Shown piece by piece: positions 8,616-17,754 of a stretch of DNA of 64,000 nt. Below the pieces are notes generated by a model. It did no database searches and was not told the DNA's origin. It saw only the letters and a list, made by a program, of their open reading frames with translations. Position 1 is the stretch's first letter. Each line of letters opens with the position of its first letter. Origin of the DNA: Sulfurovum sp. (lineage in GTDB: Bacteria; Campylobacterota; Campylobacteria; Campylobacterales; Sulfurovaceae); NCBI GenBank assembly GCA_021166685.1, contig JAJPEU010000013.1:83847-147846 (forward strand), in the 5' to 3' direction. The position numbers and the translations under genes are program-made.

Positions 8616-10646
8616 CTACGCAAACCATCTTTCGCTAAAATCACACTCCATGTCTATTTCAAGCATCCCAAATCCGGGAAGTGTCTGGACTACCGCATCG
8701 TCTTTTAGAATCTCAAAACGAAAAAAAAGTTTTTTTGCCTTGACAGCATACCTCTCTATCCTCACTTCAATCCATGTATCATACGCCGCTTCATAGAGAA
8801 TATCTCCGCTTTTTGCACGTGTACGGCTTTTTTGATCCAGGACTATCTCCTGGCTAAAGGCTATAGGATCTATGATAATGCGCAGTTTTTGGCATTCTTG
8901 TATCGCTTTTTCGTGCGGCACAAAGGCAAAATAGAGATTTTGCACATCATAGCCGTAAAGTATCTTTTTGATAGGAGTTTTTGGCAAATCCATAACGGAT
9001 GCACTACTATACTCATTGATAACACCGCTGCCAATCCACTCAAAAAACGAGGAATGCCTGCCGCTTATGCGAGGGGATATGAAAGATTGGGGCTGGAGTA
9101 AAAAATCGCTGCTGCTTCTGTTTTGGATGATTGGTTTTAAAAAATCTTGTGGCGGTGCAACCTGCATCAGACTATAGACGGCGAGCAGATGAGAGCGAAA
9201 AAGAGTGTCAAACTCTAAGCCAAACTCCGTAAAATGGTCATCTCCATACCACCAAAACCAATCAGAACACTCAGCGGCTAAAAAATGTTCCGTAATCTTT
9301 TCTTGTGTTGCACGATCAAGCAGCTCTTTATGGTGACCGTAATCTCTTTTAGCCATATAAAGAAACTCCCATGCGCGTGTTTTTTCCTTGTGTCCTACCC
9401 ATGTATTAAAATCCCCATTGATCCAGCTCCCTGCGGCAAGATTCTCAAGCTTCTTTTTCGGAAGCGCTGCTATCTCTTGCATAGTAAGTGTTTTTACAAA
9501 AGAGGCGGATTTAATCGAACTATAGAGAGCATCAAAAAAATCAAAAGCGTTGTTTTTATAAAATTCCCATGCGTTTTCACCATCAAGAATGATAAAAACG
9601 GTTGCCCCCTCATTGTTCTTATGGATGCTTTGCAGATGAGCAATAAAATCATCGGCAGCTTTATGCGGCTCTAAAAACCTGTAGTCAAACCCGATAAAAT
9701 TGCTCAGCCTATGATTTCGAAAAACGATGCCTAAGGAATTATACTCATAAGGCGTATAGAGCAATGCTCTTTCCCTTATGCCGCTTGATCGAAAAAGTAT
9801 CTCCTCATCTGTCGCTATCCATGCCGCACCGCACTTTTTGAAAAGCTCGGCACTTTTTGCATCTACTGCACCCTCTGCCGGCCAAAAACCGTCAGGCTCA
9901 AATCCAAAAGTATCCATAAAAAGCTCTTTTGCTCTTATAATTTGCAAAAGTGCATCCTCTTCTAGACCCATGGCATATTGCGGAACACTGGTAGTTTCGT
10001 TTGCAATTTTAGCATTTTGCATATCAAGCAAAAGCGGCAAAATGGGGTGATTAAGCGGTGTGGTGGAAAGCGAGATCATGCCTGTATGTTTTAGTTTTAT
10101 ATAGTAATCAAAAATCCCTTTTATAAAAAGAGCAAGATTGTCGAGCAAGGCATATTTGTCCTCAACGGTAAACCCCTTTTCTCTTTGGAGCATTTCTTTT
10201 ACAGCACTGTTGTTTTGCCGAAGATAAGCTCCGCACCATGAAAGCAAAAACAAAACCTGCAAATCAAAAAAATCCTGATTTGTATAGCTCTCCTGTTTAT
10301 AAAGCTTCTCATACCATCCGATATTTGCAACCATCGTCTCATAATGGGCACTTTTGCAAATCTTAAGCATCCATTGATATTCGGCTTCATTTAAAGAGTC
10401 CGTCTCTCTAAGCCAAAGTGCCAAAAATTTATCATTTGATTGGGGGTTTTCATAGTAGAGCTTCAGTTGTGCGATGAGAGGGGGCGTGATGTTAAATGCT
10501 GCTTTGAGTGTTCCGTGTCTCTCTAGCATCCATGGCATATCGTAGTAATCCTTTATGGCATGCAAAAAGACCCATGGCATCTGCATAACGCCCTGCGTAT
10601 CTCGATAGTCGGGCTGATGCATATGCCATAAAAAAGCGAGATTCAT
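8616..10646 (-). CDS. GH57 family glycoside hydrolase (alpha-amylase/amylopullulanase-like)
   Basis: A 676-residue intracellular GH57 enzyme. The N-terminus FLWHMHQPDYRD is the first conserved region. GFWPAEGAVD carries the probable nucleophile Glu and IILDGENAWEFY the probable acid/base Asp. The last 150 residues look like the beta-sandwich tail seen in family members. It is only distantly related to the neighbouring GH57 glucanotransferase. It overlaps the nucleotidyltransferase gene upstream by 4 bases. The likely role is glucan debranching or hydrolysis during glycogen turnover; specificity cannot be read from sequence. Confidence 0.85.
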   Translation of the reverse strand: MNLAFLWHMHQPDYRDTQGVMQMPWVFLHAIKDYYDMPWMLERHGTLKAAFNITPPLIAQLKLYYENPQSNDKFLALWLRETDSLNEAEYQWMLKICKSAHYETMVANIGWYEKLYKQESYTNQDFFDLQVLFLLSWCGAYLRQNNSAVKEMLQREKGFTVEDKYALLDNLALFIKGIFDYYIKLKHTGMISLSTTPLNHPILPLLLDMQNAKIANETTSVPQYAMGLEEDALLQIIRAKELFMDTFGFEPDGFWPAEGAVDAKSAELFKKCGAAWIATDEEILFRSSGIRERALLYTPYEYNSLGIVFRNHRLSNFIGFDYRFLEPHKAADDFIAHLQSIHKNNEGATVFIILDGENAWEFYKNNAFDFFDALYSSIKSASFVKTLTMQEIAALPKKKLENLAAGSWINGDFNTWVGHKEKTRAWEFLYMAKRDYGHHKELLDRATQEKITEHFLAAECSDWFWWYGDDHFTEFGLEFDTLFRSHLLAVYSLMQVAPPQDFLKPIIQNRSSSDFLLQPQSFISPRISGRHSSFFEWIGSGVINEYSSASVMDLPKTPIKKILYGYDVQNLYFAFVPHEKAIQECQKLRIIIDPIAFSQEIVLDQKSRTRAKSGDILYEAAYDTWIEVRIERYAVKAKKLFFRFEILKDDAVVQTLPGFGMLEIDMECDFSERWFA

Positions 10647-13150
10647 TCTCTCTCATTTGCATAATTTTGGATTTTTTGCGTATAGCTTTCCAATAATGCT
10701 TCGCCGGCTGCTTCACTGTCCGCCTGGACGTAAAGATTCAGATGATCTTCATATTGATCGGGAATCATTAAAACCCAATCTGTATTATTTTCCCAAATCT
10801 TCACACCGTCTTCAGATGATGATTTTTTCCCTTTGGCAGCTTCTAAAAATTTGCGCATCATCTTTCCTTTAAGCGACTGGGTACATGCAATCTTTGCCTG
10901 CTTATAGTAAAAATGGATAATCTTTTTTGAGATTTCCGAGAGTTTAAGATGACTGCAACTGAGCATCTCCATGATTCGAAGACTTGCAAACATCGCATCT
11001 CTGTAAACGCCAAAATCGCTAAAAGCAAAGTTTCCATCGACTGTCGCTATGAGCGAATATTCTTGCAAATGCAAAGTTTTAAGGCTGGTATATTTGCCCC
11101 TTTGAATCTCAAGATTTTCAAAAGAGACGATATCAGGTGCCCAGGTAGGCAAAAATACCTTTTTCTTTGTATCTGCGGAGTGCCTGTCAAGAAGATGAAG
11201 AACCGCCAAAAGCCCCTTGACTCTATCAAGTACTTCCCCCTCGTCAGTTACCAAAGAAATACTCTGTGCATTTGGATAAATCATTACTCCCATGTTGTGT
11301 TCAAGGCTGGAGACAATTTTGGAGATGTTCTCTTCTGAACGTTTTTTAAGAGCCTGAAAATTCGAGAGCTTATGCTGATCATGATACGCATTGAGAATAA
11401 TATTTTCCACTCCGATATCATTAAGTATGCTCGGAAAGATATCCGCGGTGGATCCATGCATCAAATCCACTGCTACTTTAAATGCCGAGCATTTTATAAT
11501 ATTATTGTCAATCTTGTTCTCGATAGCAGCTTTATAGCTGTGGCATTCATTGTAGTGTTCCGTCTCCTGGATCTCCCCGATGTGAGAAAAATCAACCCTG
11601 CGAAACTTCTCCGTAAAAAAGGTTTTTTCAATATTTTTTGCATTATTTGAATCGATACGAATCGCTTCATCATTAAAAAGGGTAATCTCTGATTCGGTAG
11701 GATCGTAGATACTCTGCTTGAAATGTGCACCCCCTGCATAGTGAGTGGAATTGGCTATAGTGTATCTTAAAACCGCCGGAGGCACACTTTTAAGATCCAA
11801 AACATCAATTCCGGCAGACAGCAGTCCTCCCAAAAAAGCACGCTTTAGCATTCTTGAACTTTTGTTATGGTCTCTTCCTACAACCACTTTCGAGCCCACA
11901 GGCAGCTGTGCGGCAAAAGCTTCGGCTAGTTTGGTCGCCATCTCGCATGAGAGCTCGACATTGCTTTTGCCGCTTACTGTTCCGTTTTGAAAGATGGAAT
12001 TTTTATATCTGCTTCCCCAGACAATATTATTGCTGATGATTGAGGCAGGTTCTATCTTTTTGTCCGGCCAAATAATAACGTCTTGTTTAAAAGACGTCAG
12101 TTCCCCGATTTCGCATCCCTCAGAGAGAATAATTCCGACTTTTGCAGTAACATTTTTTTCTATTATATTGTTATTGCAGATAACGGCATCGTCCAACTTG
12201 ACATTTTTTTTAATTTTAACATCTTCCCAAATAACGCTGTTTGAAATACTACATCCCGTCCCAATGGAAACATTGTCTCCGATAACGACATTGCTTAGCT
12301 TTGTTCCCTCTTTTATCTTGATATTTTTGCCAAGAACTACTGTGCCTACGATTTTAACAGAATGAGCAAGAGAGTACTCCTCATCGCTGTAGAGAATTCC
12401 ATCAGGATAATGCTTTTCAAAACCGCTGAATTTAAAGCCAACCCTCGCATTTAAAATATCGTCATATACTTCGCGGTAGCTCTCTGGATTGCCTACATCT
12501 CTCCAGTACCCCTCAAGATTGTAGCCCATAAGAGGAATACCCTTGCTCATAAGCAGCGGAAAAAGATTTTTTGCAAAATCAAAATTTTCGCCATGCGGAA
12601 TATACTTAAGGATCTCGGGCTCTATGATGTAAATTCCCGTATTGATTGTATCGCTGAAAACTTCTCCCCAGCTTGGCTTTTCTAAAAATTTCTCTATCAC
12701 ATGCTCTTCGTTGGCAATAACCACGCCAAACTGAAGCGGATCCTCGACTGATGTCAGACCAATAGTGAGTTTAGCATCCTTTTGTGCATGAAAATCGAAA
12801 ATTTTTTGAAAATCAAAGTCGGTCACCAGGTCGCCGCTGATAACGATAAAATTTTCCTCCCCGATATGCTCGGCAGCAAGCTTCACTGCACCCGCTGTAC
12901 CGTAGTCATCATCAGGAACAATATAGGTTATCTTGATACCAAATGCACTCCCGTCACCAAAGTAGTTTTGGATAATCTCAGGTTTGAAGTAGAGCAAAAC
13001 GATAAACTCCGTAATGCCTAACTCTTTAAGCATCATCATTGTGTGCTCCATCATCGGCCGATTGACGATTGGCAACATCGGTTTTGGTCTTGAATGTGTT
13101 AAAGGCTGAATTCTTGTCCCAAACCCGCCTGCCATAACCACAGCTTTCAT
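10643..13150 (-). CDS. sugar-phosphate nucleotidyltransferase fused to a degenerate phosphohexomutase
   Basis: An 835-residue three-part protein. Residues 1-235 form a nucleotidyltransferase of the mannose/glucose-1-phosphate class (MAGGFGTRIQPLT, then RPKPMLP; GYWRDVGNPESY near 215). Residues 250-370 are left-handed beta-helix hexapeptide repeats. From about 385 to the end is a phosphomannomutase/phosphoglucomutase-like region with VVGRDHNKSSRML. The catalytic TxSHNP loop of mutases is replaced by GGAHFKQS, so the phospho-accepting Ser is absent and the mutase part is probably regulatory or inactive. No glgC is visible, so this may supply the nucleotide sugar for the glycogen synthases; that is inference. 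A candidate promoter lies in the 110-base gap upstream. Confidence 0.85.
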   Translation of the reverse strand: MKAVVMAGGFGTRIQPLTHSRPKPMLPIVNRPMMEHTMMMLKELGITEFIVLLYFKPEIIQNYFGDGSAFGIKITYIVPDDDYGTAGAVKLAAEHIGEENFIVISGDLVTDFDFQKIFDFHAQKDAKLTIGLTSVEDPLQFGVVIANEEHVIEKFLEKPSWGEVFSDTINTGIYIIEPEILKYIPHGENFDFAKNLFPLLMSKGIPLMGYNLEGYWRDVGNPESYREVYDDILNARVGFKFSGFEKHYPDGILYSDEEYSLAHSVKIVGTVVLGKNIKIKEGTKLSNVVIGDNVSIGTGCSISNSVIWEDVKIKKNVKLDDAVICNNNIIEKNVTAKVGIILSEGCEIGELTSFKQDVIIWPDKKIEPASIISNNIVWGSRYKNSIFQNGTVSGKSNVELSCEMATKLAEAFAAQLPVGSKVVVGRDHNKSSRMLKRAFLGGLLSAGIDVLDLKSVPPAVLRYTIANSTHYAGGAHFKQSIYDPTESEITLFNDEAIRIDSNNAKNIEKTFFTEKFRRVDFSHIGEIQETEHYNECHSYKAAIENKIDNNIIKCSAFKVAVDLMHGSTADIFPSILNDIGVENIILNAYHDQHKLSNFQALKKRSEENISKIVSSLEHNMGVMIYPNAQSISLVTDEGEVLDRVKGLLAVLHLLDRHSADTKKKVFLPTWAPDIVSFENLEIQRGKYTSLKTLHLQEYSLIATVDGNFAFSDFGVYRDAMFASLRIMEMLSCSHLKLSEISKKIIHFYYKQAKIACTQSLKGKMMRKFLEAAKGKKSSSEDGVKIWENNTDWVLMIPDQYEDHLNLYVQADSEAAGEALLESYTQKIQNYANERE

Positions 13151-13225
13151 TTTTTACTCTTCCTTTTTTATTATTATTTTTTCGCAAAACTTCTTACAAA
13201 ATTTTAAATAGCCTACTCATTTTAC

Positions 13226-13255
13226 AGTATAACAAAAGATCAACGGCCAAAACAA
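13226..13255 (-). promoter_or_regulatory. possible internal promoter for the glucan gene block
   Basis: In the 110-base gap between the GT35 gene and the nucleotidyltransferase gene, the minus strand reads TTGTTT, an 18-base spacer, then TATACT. It could start an internal transcript for the downstream glucan genes. The -35 is a poor match and the call is weak. A good ribosome binding site (GGAAGAG) follows close to the ATG at 13150. Confidence 0.35.
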
Positions 13256-13260
13256 CAAAA

Positions 13261-14904
13261 TCAAATGTCGAACATTTTCTCATAATACTCTATTGCCATA
13301 CGCCCAGAATCAAACTCAATCTCCACATCCGTCATCGCATTTTTCATAATCGCTACCCATTCTTTTGGATTGTCGTAATAGGTTGAAATAATAGTGTTTT
13401 CTAAAATATCCATCATATTTTGATTATCAATTCTATCTTGCTCCTTATTTGAAAGCTTATAGTCAAGCGGAGGAATGGTAAATGCATTTTTACCATGTTT
13501 TGCAAATTCGGGATTCCAGCCATCATCTGTAGAAAAATGGATAGAGCCATTCATACTTGCCGTCATGCCGCTTGTTCCGCTTGCTTCACGGGTGATACGC
13601 GGAGTATTAAGCCAGACATCGCTTCCCTGTTTGAGAAGTTTGGACAAAGCGAGCTCATACCCGATAAGCACCGCCATATTTTTAAAATGATGACTCATCT
13701 GGATAAGTTCATTGAACATCTCTATCGCCCCATAATCGGTAGGGTATGGTTTGCCGGCCCAGATAACCTGGACGGGTCTGCCAGTATCGGTTATGAGCTT
13801 GACAAAACGTTCTAAATCATATTTAAGCAATCCCGGCCTTTTATATTCTGCAAATCTTCTTGCCCACACGATAGTAAGCACCTCCGGATCAAACATCTTG
13901 CCTGTCTGATCTGCCACCACCTCAAAAAGTATCTTTTTGAGGTGTTTTTTGCGTGCTAAAAGTTCGTATCCTTCATGTTCATCCAGTGCACGGATAAGCG
14001 TTTTGTCTGTCCAATACTTTTTATTTTGCGCATTGGTAATGGAGACAATCTCACATCGTCCCTCCACGCCCGACCACATCTCATTGGCAATAATTCCATG
14101 TATTTTTGAAACAGCATTGGCTATCTTTGTACTTTTGAGTGCGCCCACAGTAAGGCTGAAACGGTCATCATATTCATACCCATTCAAGACTCTAACATGG
14201 TGCAGATCCAAACCGTTGAAAAACCCCATCTCATGCAAGAAGTGGATATCGTGAATCTCATTTCCTGCCGCTTCTGGCGTATGCGTCGTAAAAACGACAT
14301 GTTTGCGCACCTCGTTCATATCGCCAAGTCTGCCATAAAGCTCATAAACAAGCGGCAGCGCATGCCCCTCATTCATATGGTAGATATCAACGTGGTGATT
14401 GATAGCCTCAAGCATTTTCGTTCCGCCGATACCCAAAACTATCTCCTGCGCCACTCGCGTACGTTCATTGCCGTCGTAAAGTTTATGGGTAATGGTTCGC
14501 GAGAGATAATCGTTTTCATCGGTATCGGTGGACAGCAAGATAATGGGAGCTGTTCCAAAAACGTCACAGCGAAGCAAAAATCCCTTGACTGTCACATTTA
14601 TATCATTAATTTTGACCACCACTTTTTGTTCAAGCTCTTCTAAAAAATAATAGAACTTTCTTGTATACTCCGGTTTAAGCGTTCTATCTTCATTGCGTGA
14701 TTGGTCGTAGTAGCCAAAACTCCACAACAGCCCTACTCCCACAATATTTTGTTTAAGGTCATAGGCACTGCGCATATGAGAGCCCGCCAAGAAACCAAGG
14801 CCGCCTGCGTAAATTTTAAGAGATTGCTCGATTGCAAATTCCATCGAGAAGTATGCAACACTCTTCTCGTATTTTTGACTTATATCATACGAAAACAAGT
14901 TCAT
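13261..14904 (-). CDS. GT35 alpha-glucan phosphorylase-like protein lacking the PLP lysine
   Basis: A 547-residue member of the short alpha-glucan phosphorylase group. It has YFSMEFAIEQSLKIYAGGLGFLAG at the N-terminus, YHMNEGHA near residue 180, VWARRFAEYKRPGL near 345 and NTPRITREASGTSGM near 440. In phosphorylases the residue after GM/NM is the lysine that holds pyridoxal phosphate; here the codon is ACG (Thr), followed by ASMNGS. It may therefore be inactive, use another mechanism, or not be a phosphorylase. It lies 8 bases after pgi in the same operon, in the place where a glycogen phosphorylase would be expected. Fold confidence is high, activity confidence low. Confidence 0.85.
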   Translation of the reverse strand: MNLFSYDISQKYEKSVAYFSMEFAIEQSLKIYAGGLGFLAGSHMRSAYDLKQNIVGVGLLWSFGYYDQSRNEDRTLKPEYTRKFYYFLEELEQKVVVKINDINVTVKGFLLRCDVFGTAPIILLSTDTDENDYLSRTITHKLYDGNERTRVAQEIVLGIGGTKMLEAINHHVDIYHMNEGHALPLVYELYGRLGDMNEVRKHVVFTTHTPEAAGNEIHDIHFLHEMGFFNGLDLHHVRVLNGYEYDDRFSLTVGALKSTKIANAVSKIHGIIANEMWSGVEGRCEIVSITNAQNKKYWTDKTLIRALDEHEGYELLARKKHLKKILFEVVADQTGKMFDPEVLTIVWARRFAEYKRPGLLKYDLERFVKLITDTGRPVQVIWAGKPYPTDYGAIEMFNELIQMSHHFKNMAVLIGYELALSKLLKQGSDVWLNTPRITREASGTSGMTASMNGSIHFSTDDGWNPEFAKHGKNAFTIPPLDYKLSNKEQDRIDNQNMMDILENTIISTYYDNPKEWVAIMKNAMTDVEIEFDSGRMAIEYYEKMFDI

Positions 14905-14912
14905 TATTATCC

Positions 14913-16148
14913 CTATTGTTTTGATAGACTATTATAGAGTATTTTTTTTCCTAGTTCAACCCCGTTTTGATTGTAGGTATCCACTCCCGACATAAAACCG
15001 ACAAGCGACGCAAGAAGCTGAAAGTAAACAATGAGCTTCCCGACATTCTGTTCGCTCAAAGTATCAAGTGTGATAGCGTCTACCATAATACCGGACTCAG
15101 AAACACTCTGCATCACTGCTTTGCTCTGTTCATTGATAAGGTGTGCAAAGGTTTTGTTGTTGACAAAATTGGTTTGTTCCAGATGTTTAAGCGAAACATC
15201 TGCGATACGTAAATCATTGCCGAAATCCTCTACCCTTACAAAGGTTACCGTCTTATCTCTCGGCCCTTCAACGATAAGCTGCAAAAAGGAATGCTGATCC
15301 ACCGCCCCGATGATCCCAATGGGAGTAAACCCGGTATTTCTCTTGTGCGCATCGATCTTCCCCAAGGATTCTCCCCATAACTGTACAAACCATTTGTTGA
15401 ACTGTTCCATGGAATCTGCATACGAAAAGAGAACGGTGATGCTCGTTGTCTGTGCATTTTTATAATAAAAGAGGGCTTTTCCCAGAAGATGATTCTCTTT
15501 GTGTGCAAAAAATCGCTCAACAAATCCCAAAGCCCCCTTTAGAATAGGTAAGACATTATAGCCAGCAAATGCAAGCGGCACAACGCCAACGGCACTCAAA
15601 ACAGAGAAGCGGCCACCCACATTGTGCGGGATATGAAACGCTCTAAGCACATAGTGCTTGGCAAACTTATCCAGATCTGACCCTTCATCGGTAATGACAA
15701 AAACTCTTTTGTTGTCTTTTGCATCAAGTTCAAGACGGAAATGCGCAATAACTGTTTTAAAAATAGAGGTAGTTTCTATGGTAGAGCCGGATTTGGAAAT
15801 AACAAAAAATGCCGCCTCTTCAGGACGCACTCTTTGCATCAATGAAGAAATGGTGACAGGATCGGAGTTTTCAAAAAAGAGTATCTCTTTTGCTTCTTTG
15901 TTTGCCGGGCGCAACATGGAATCTATTGCCTTGATACCTAAAGATGACCCCCCTATCCCAATAACTACTATCTGTGTAAAAGTATCCGTTTTGATACTCT
16001 TTACCTCTTCCAAAAGAGGAATGCCAATTTCCGGAAGTGTATAGTAGCCGATTGCCCCGCTCTCCATCTCTTCCCTGAGAGATTCGAATGCCTTTTGTGC
16101 CAAATCGTTCTTTGACAATTTTTCGAAATTATTTTCAAAAGCGATCAT
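14913..16148 (-). CDS. pgi: glucose-6-phosphate isomerase
   Basis: Interconverts glucose-6-phosphate and fructose-6-phosphate. The 411-residue protein is of the shorter bacterial type. GIGGSSLGIKAID near residue 65, SKSGSTIETTS near 118 and the signature GESLGKIDAHKRNTGFTP near 255 with QHSFLQLIVEG are all present, and a basic C-terminal helix follows. The gene ends 8 bases before the GT35 gene and is preceded by a 142-base gap after pyk. It links glucan-derived hexose phosphate to glycolysis or the reverse direction. Confidence 0.96.
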   Translation of the reverse strand: MIAFENNFEKLSKNDLAQKAFESLREEMESGAIGYYTLPEIGIPLLEEVKSIKTDTFTQIVVIGIGGSSLGIKAIDSMLRPANKEAKEILFFENSDPVTISSLMQRVRPEEAAFFVISKSGSTIETTSIFKTVIAHFRLELDAKDNKRVFVITDEGSDLDKFAKHYVLRAFHIPHNVGGRFSVLSAVGVVPLAFAGYNVLPILKGALGFVERFFAHKENHLLGKALFYYKNAQTTSITVLFSYADSMEQFNKWFVQLWGESLGKIDAHKRNTGFTPIGIIGAVDQHSFLQLIVEGPRDKTVTFVRVEDFGNDLRIADVSLKHLEQTNFVNNKTFAHLINEQSKAVMQSVSESGIMVDAITLDTLSEQNVGKLIVYFQLLASLVGFMSGVDTYNQNGVELGKKILYNSLSKQ

Positions 16149-16290
16149 TTTCTTTTTCCTGCATTTGTCATCAAATTGCTCCTCTGCTCATACCCGTTTG
16201 CCAAATCTTCACGCTGTGTGCACTAAATTTCGGTCTATAAAATTTTGTTCTTGCGTCTTAAAAAAAGTCTATCTTACTGCACCTAAAACC

Positions 16291-17754
16291 TTACTTCCAT
16301 TCACAGCTGGCTTTGTAGAGAAGTTTATTTTTGCGAAATATCAGATCCATTTGTCTAAAAATAGTCTTTAAAATCTTTACTGTCTCAAGCGCATAAGCCC
16401 CTTTATTAAGCATTACGCACTCGGCTTTGTGGGCAAAGATAACATCGGAAATCTCGGAACGGCTTGGGATGTTCGTCTTCATCTTGCTCTCTAAAACCTG
16501 CGTTGCCAAGATAACGGGCATATGGGCAGAGGCACAGAGATCTAAAATTTCCTCTTGCATATAGGCAAGATTTTCAAAACCTATCTCTATCGCCAAATCC
16601 CCACGGGCTATCATGATGCCTGCATTTCCGTACTCCAAAAGCGCTTCAAGAATATAGGGGAGATTTTGCACTCCTTTTTTTGTTTCAATCTTTGCAACGA
16701 TTCCGATTAACTTTTTTTTGCCTAACTTCTCTAATTCCCCGATGAGATCATATATATCTGCAGCCGACTGCACAAAGGAGATGCCTATAATATCGGCATA
16801 CTCGCAAATAGCGGGAAGGACTTCTTTGTCCCGCTCGCTTATAGCCGCCAAGGCAAGTTCGCTGTTTGGAAAGTTGATCCCTTTTTCATTTTTGATTTTG
16901 CTTCCCTTGTCATTTTTTGTTATTACCGAGCAGACGATATCTTCGTCAATAATTTCTTCCACCCGAAGCTGCACTTTTCCATCATCGATATAGACAGGAT
17001 CTCCGACTTTGGTCAGGCTTCCCATCTTCTCAAGCGTACATCCCACAATCGCGCTGCAGCCCATCCGGTTTTCTTTTAGCGAAGCTGAAGCAAAAGACCG
17101 GATGAGAATTTTTTCTCCATGGAATACTTTTAGTTTTTTTGGTTTTCCCCCCTCTGCCTCTTTAACCAGAGAAGTTCTTATTTTCGGCCCTGCAAGGTCT
17201 ACATAGATTTTAGGCGATGCGTTTTGCACCTCTTTGATACGCTTTGCCATATCCGCCCATACAGCAACACTATCATGCGCGGTGTTAATACGAAAAAGAT
17301 GCACTCCCTGACTGCAAAGTGTACCAAACCAATCCTCATGCTCATTATAGTCTGAGGGTGCAGTTATCATAATCTTTGTTTTGTCACTTGATGTTCCAAA
17401 GATCTTGGCATTGTTTTGCATAATGGCATGCGACTTCTCGTAACTCAACCGCGGAGAATCGATGGCAAGAGTCTTATCAAGAGCAAGCGAGAGCATCCTA
17501 AGCGTCACAACTACACTTGCTTCTATATGCGATTGGGAACGTCCAAAAGAGGAAAGCCCCTCTCTTGTCAAGTCATCTTGAAGCAGCGCATAATCATGTT
17601 TTCTAAGATTGAGGTACTGTTTCATATTTAAAAGCGAATCATTTGGCAATTTTGGGTCTATATCACTCCAAAGAGTGTTTCGAAGACCAAGAAGTCTCTC
17701 CAAGAGCTCTAGCAAAAACTCTTTATCTTCAACTCCCTCACTATTTTTTTTCAT
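16291..17754 (-). CDS. pyk: atypical pyruvate kinase
   Basis: Converts phosphoenolpyruvate and ADP to pyruvate and ATP. The barrel motifs are recognisable: LFRINTAHD near residue 150 in place of the usual RLNFSHG, GPKIRTS, the active-site stretch GIVAKIETKKGVQNL near 355, ARGDLAIEIGFE, and ATQVLESKMKTNIPSRSE. A 120-residue N-terminal extension of unknown role precedes the barrel, and the regulatory C-terminal domain of standard enzymes is missing. The ATG overlaps the stop of the upstream flavoprotein by 4 bases. The divergent loop and altered architecture make it an outlier, but catalytic residues appear retained. Confidence 0.88.
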   Translation of the reverse strand: MKKNSEGVEDKEFLLELLERLLGLRNTLWSDIDPKLPNDSLLNMKQYLNLRKHDYALLQDDLTREGLSSFGRSQSHIEASVVVTLRMLSLALDKTLAIDSPRLSYEKSHAIMQNNAKIFGTSSDKTKIMITAPSDYNEHEDWFGTLCSQGVHLFRINTAHDSVAVWADMAKRIKEVQNASPKIYVDLAGPKIRTSLVKEAEGGKPKKLKVFHGEKILIRSFASASLKENRMGCSAIVGCTLEKMGSLTKVGDPVYIDDGKVQLRVEEIIDEDIVCSVITKNDKGSKIKNEKGINFPNSELALAAISERDKEVLPAICEYADIIGISFVQSAADIYDLIGELEKLGKKKLIGIVAKIETKKGVQNLPYILEALLEYGNAGIMIARGDLAIEIGFENLAYMQEEILDLCASAHMPVILATQVLESKMKTNIPSRSEISDVIFAHKAECVMLNKGAYALETVKILKTIFRQMDLIFRKNKLLYKASCEWK

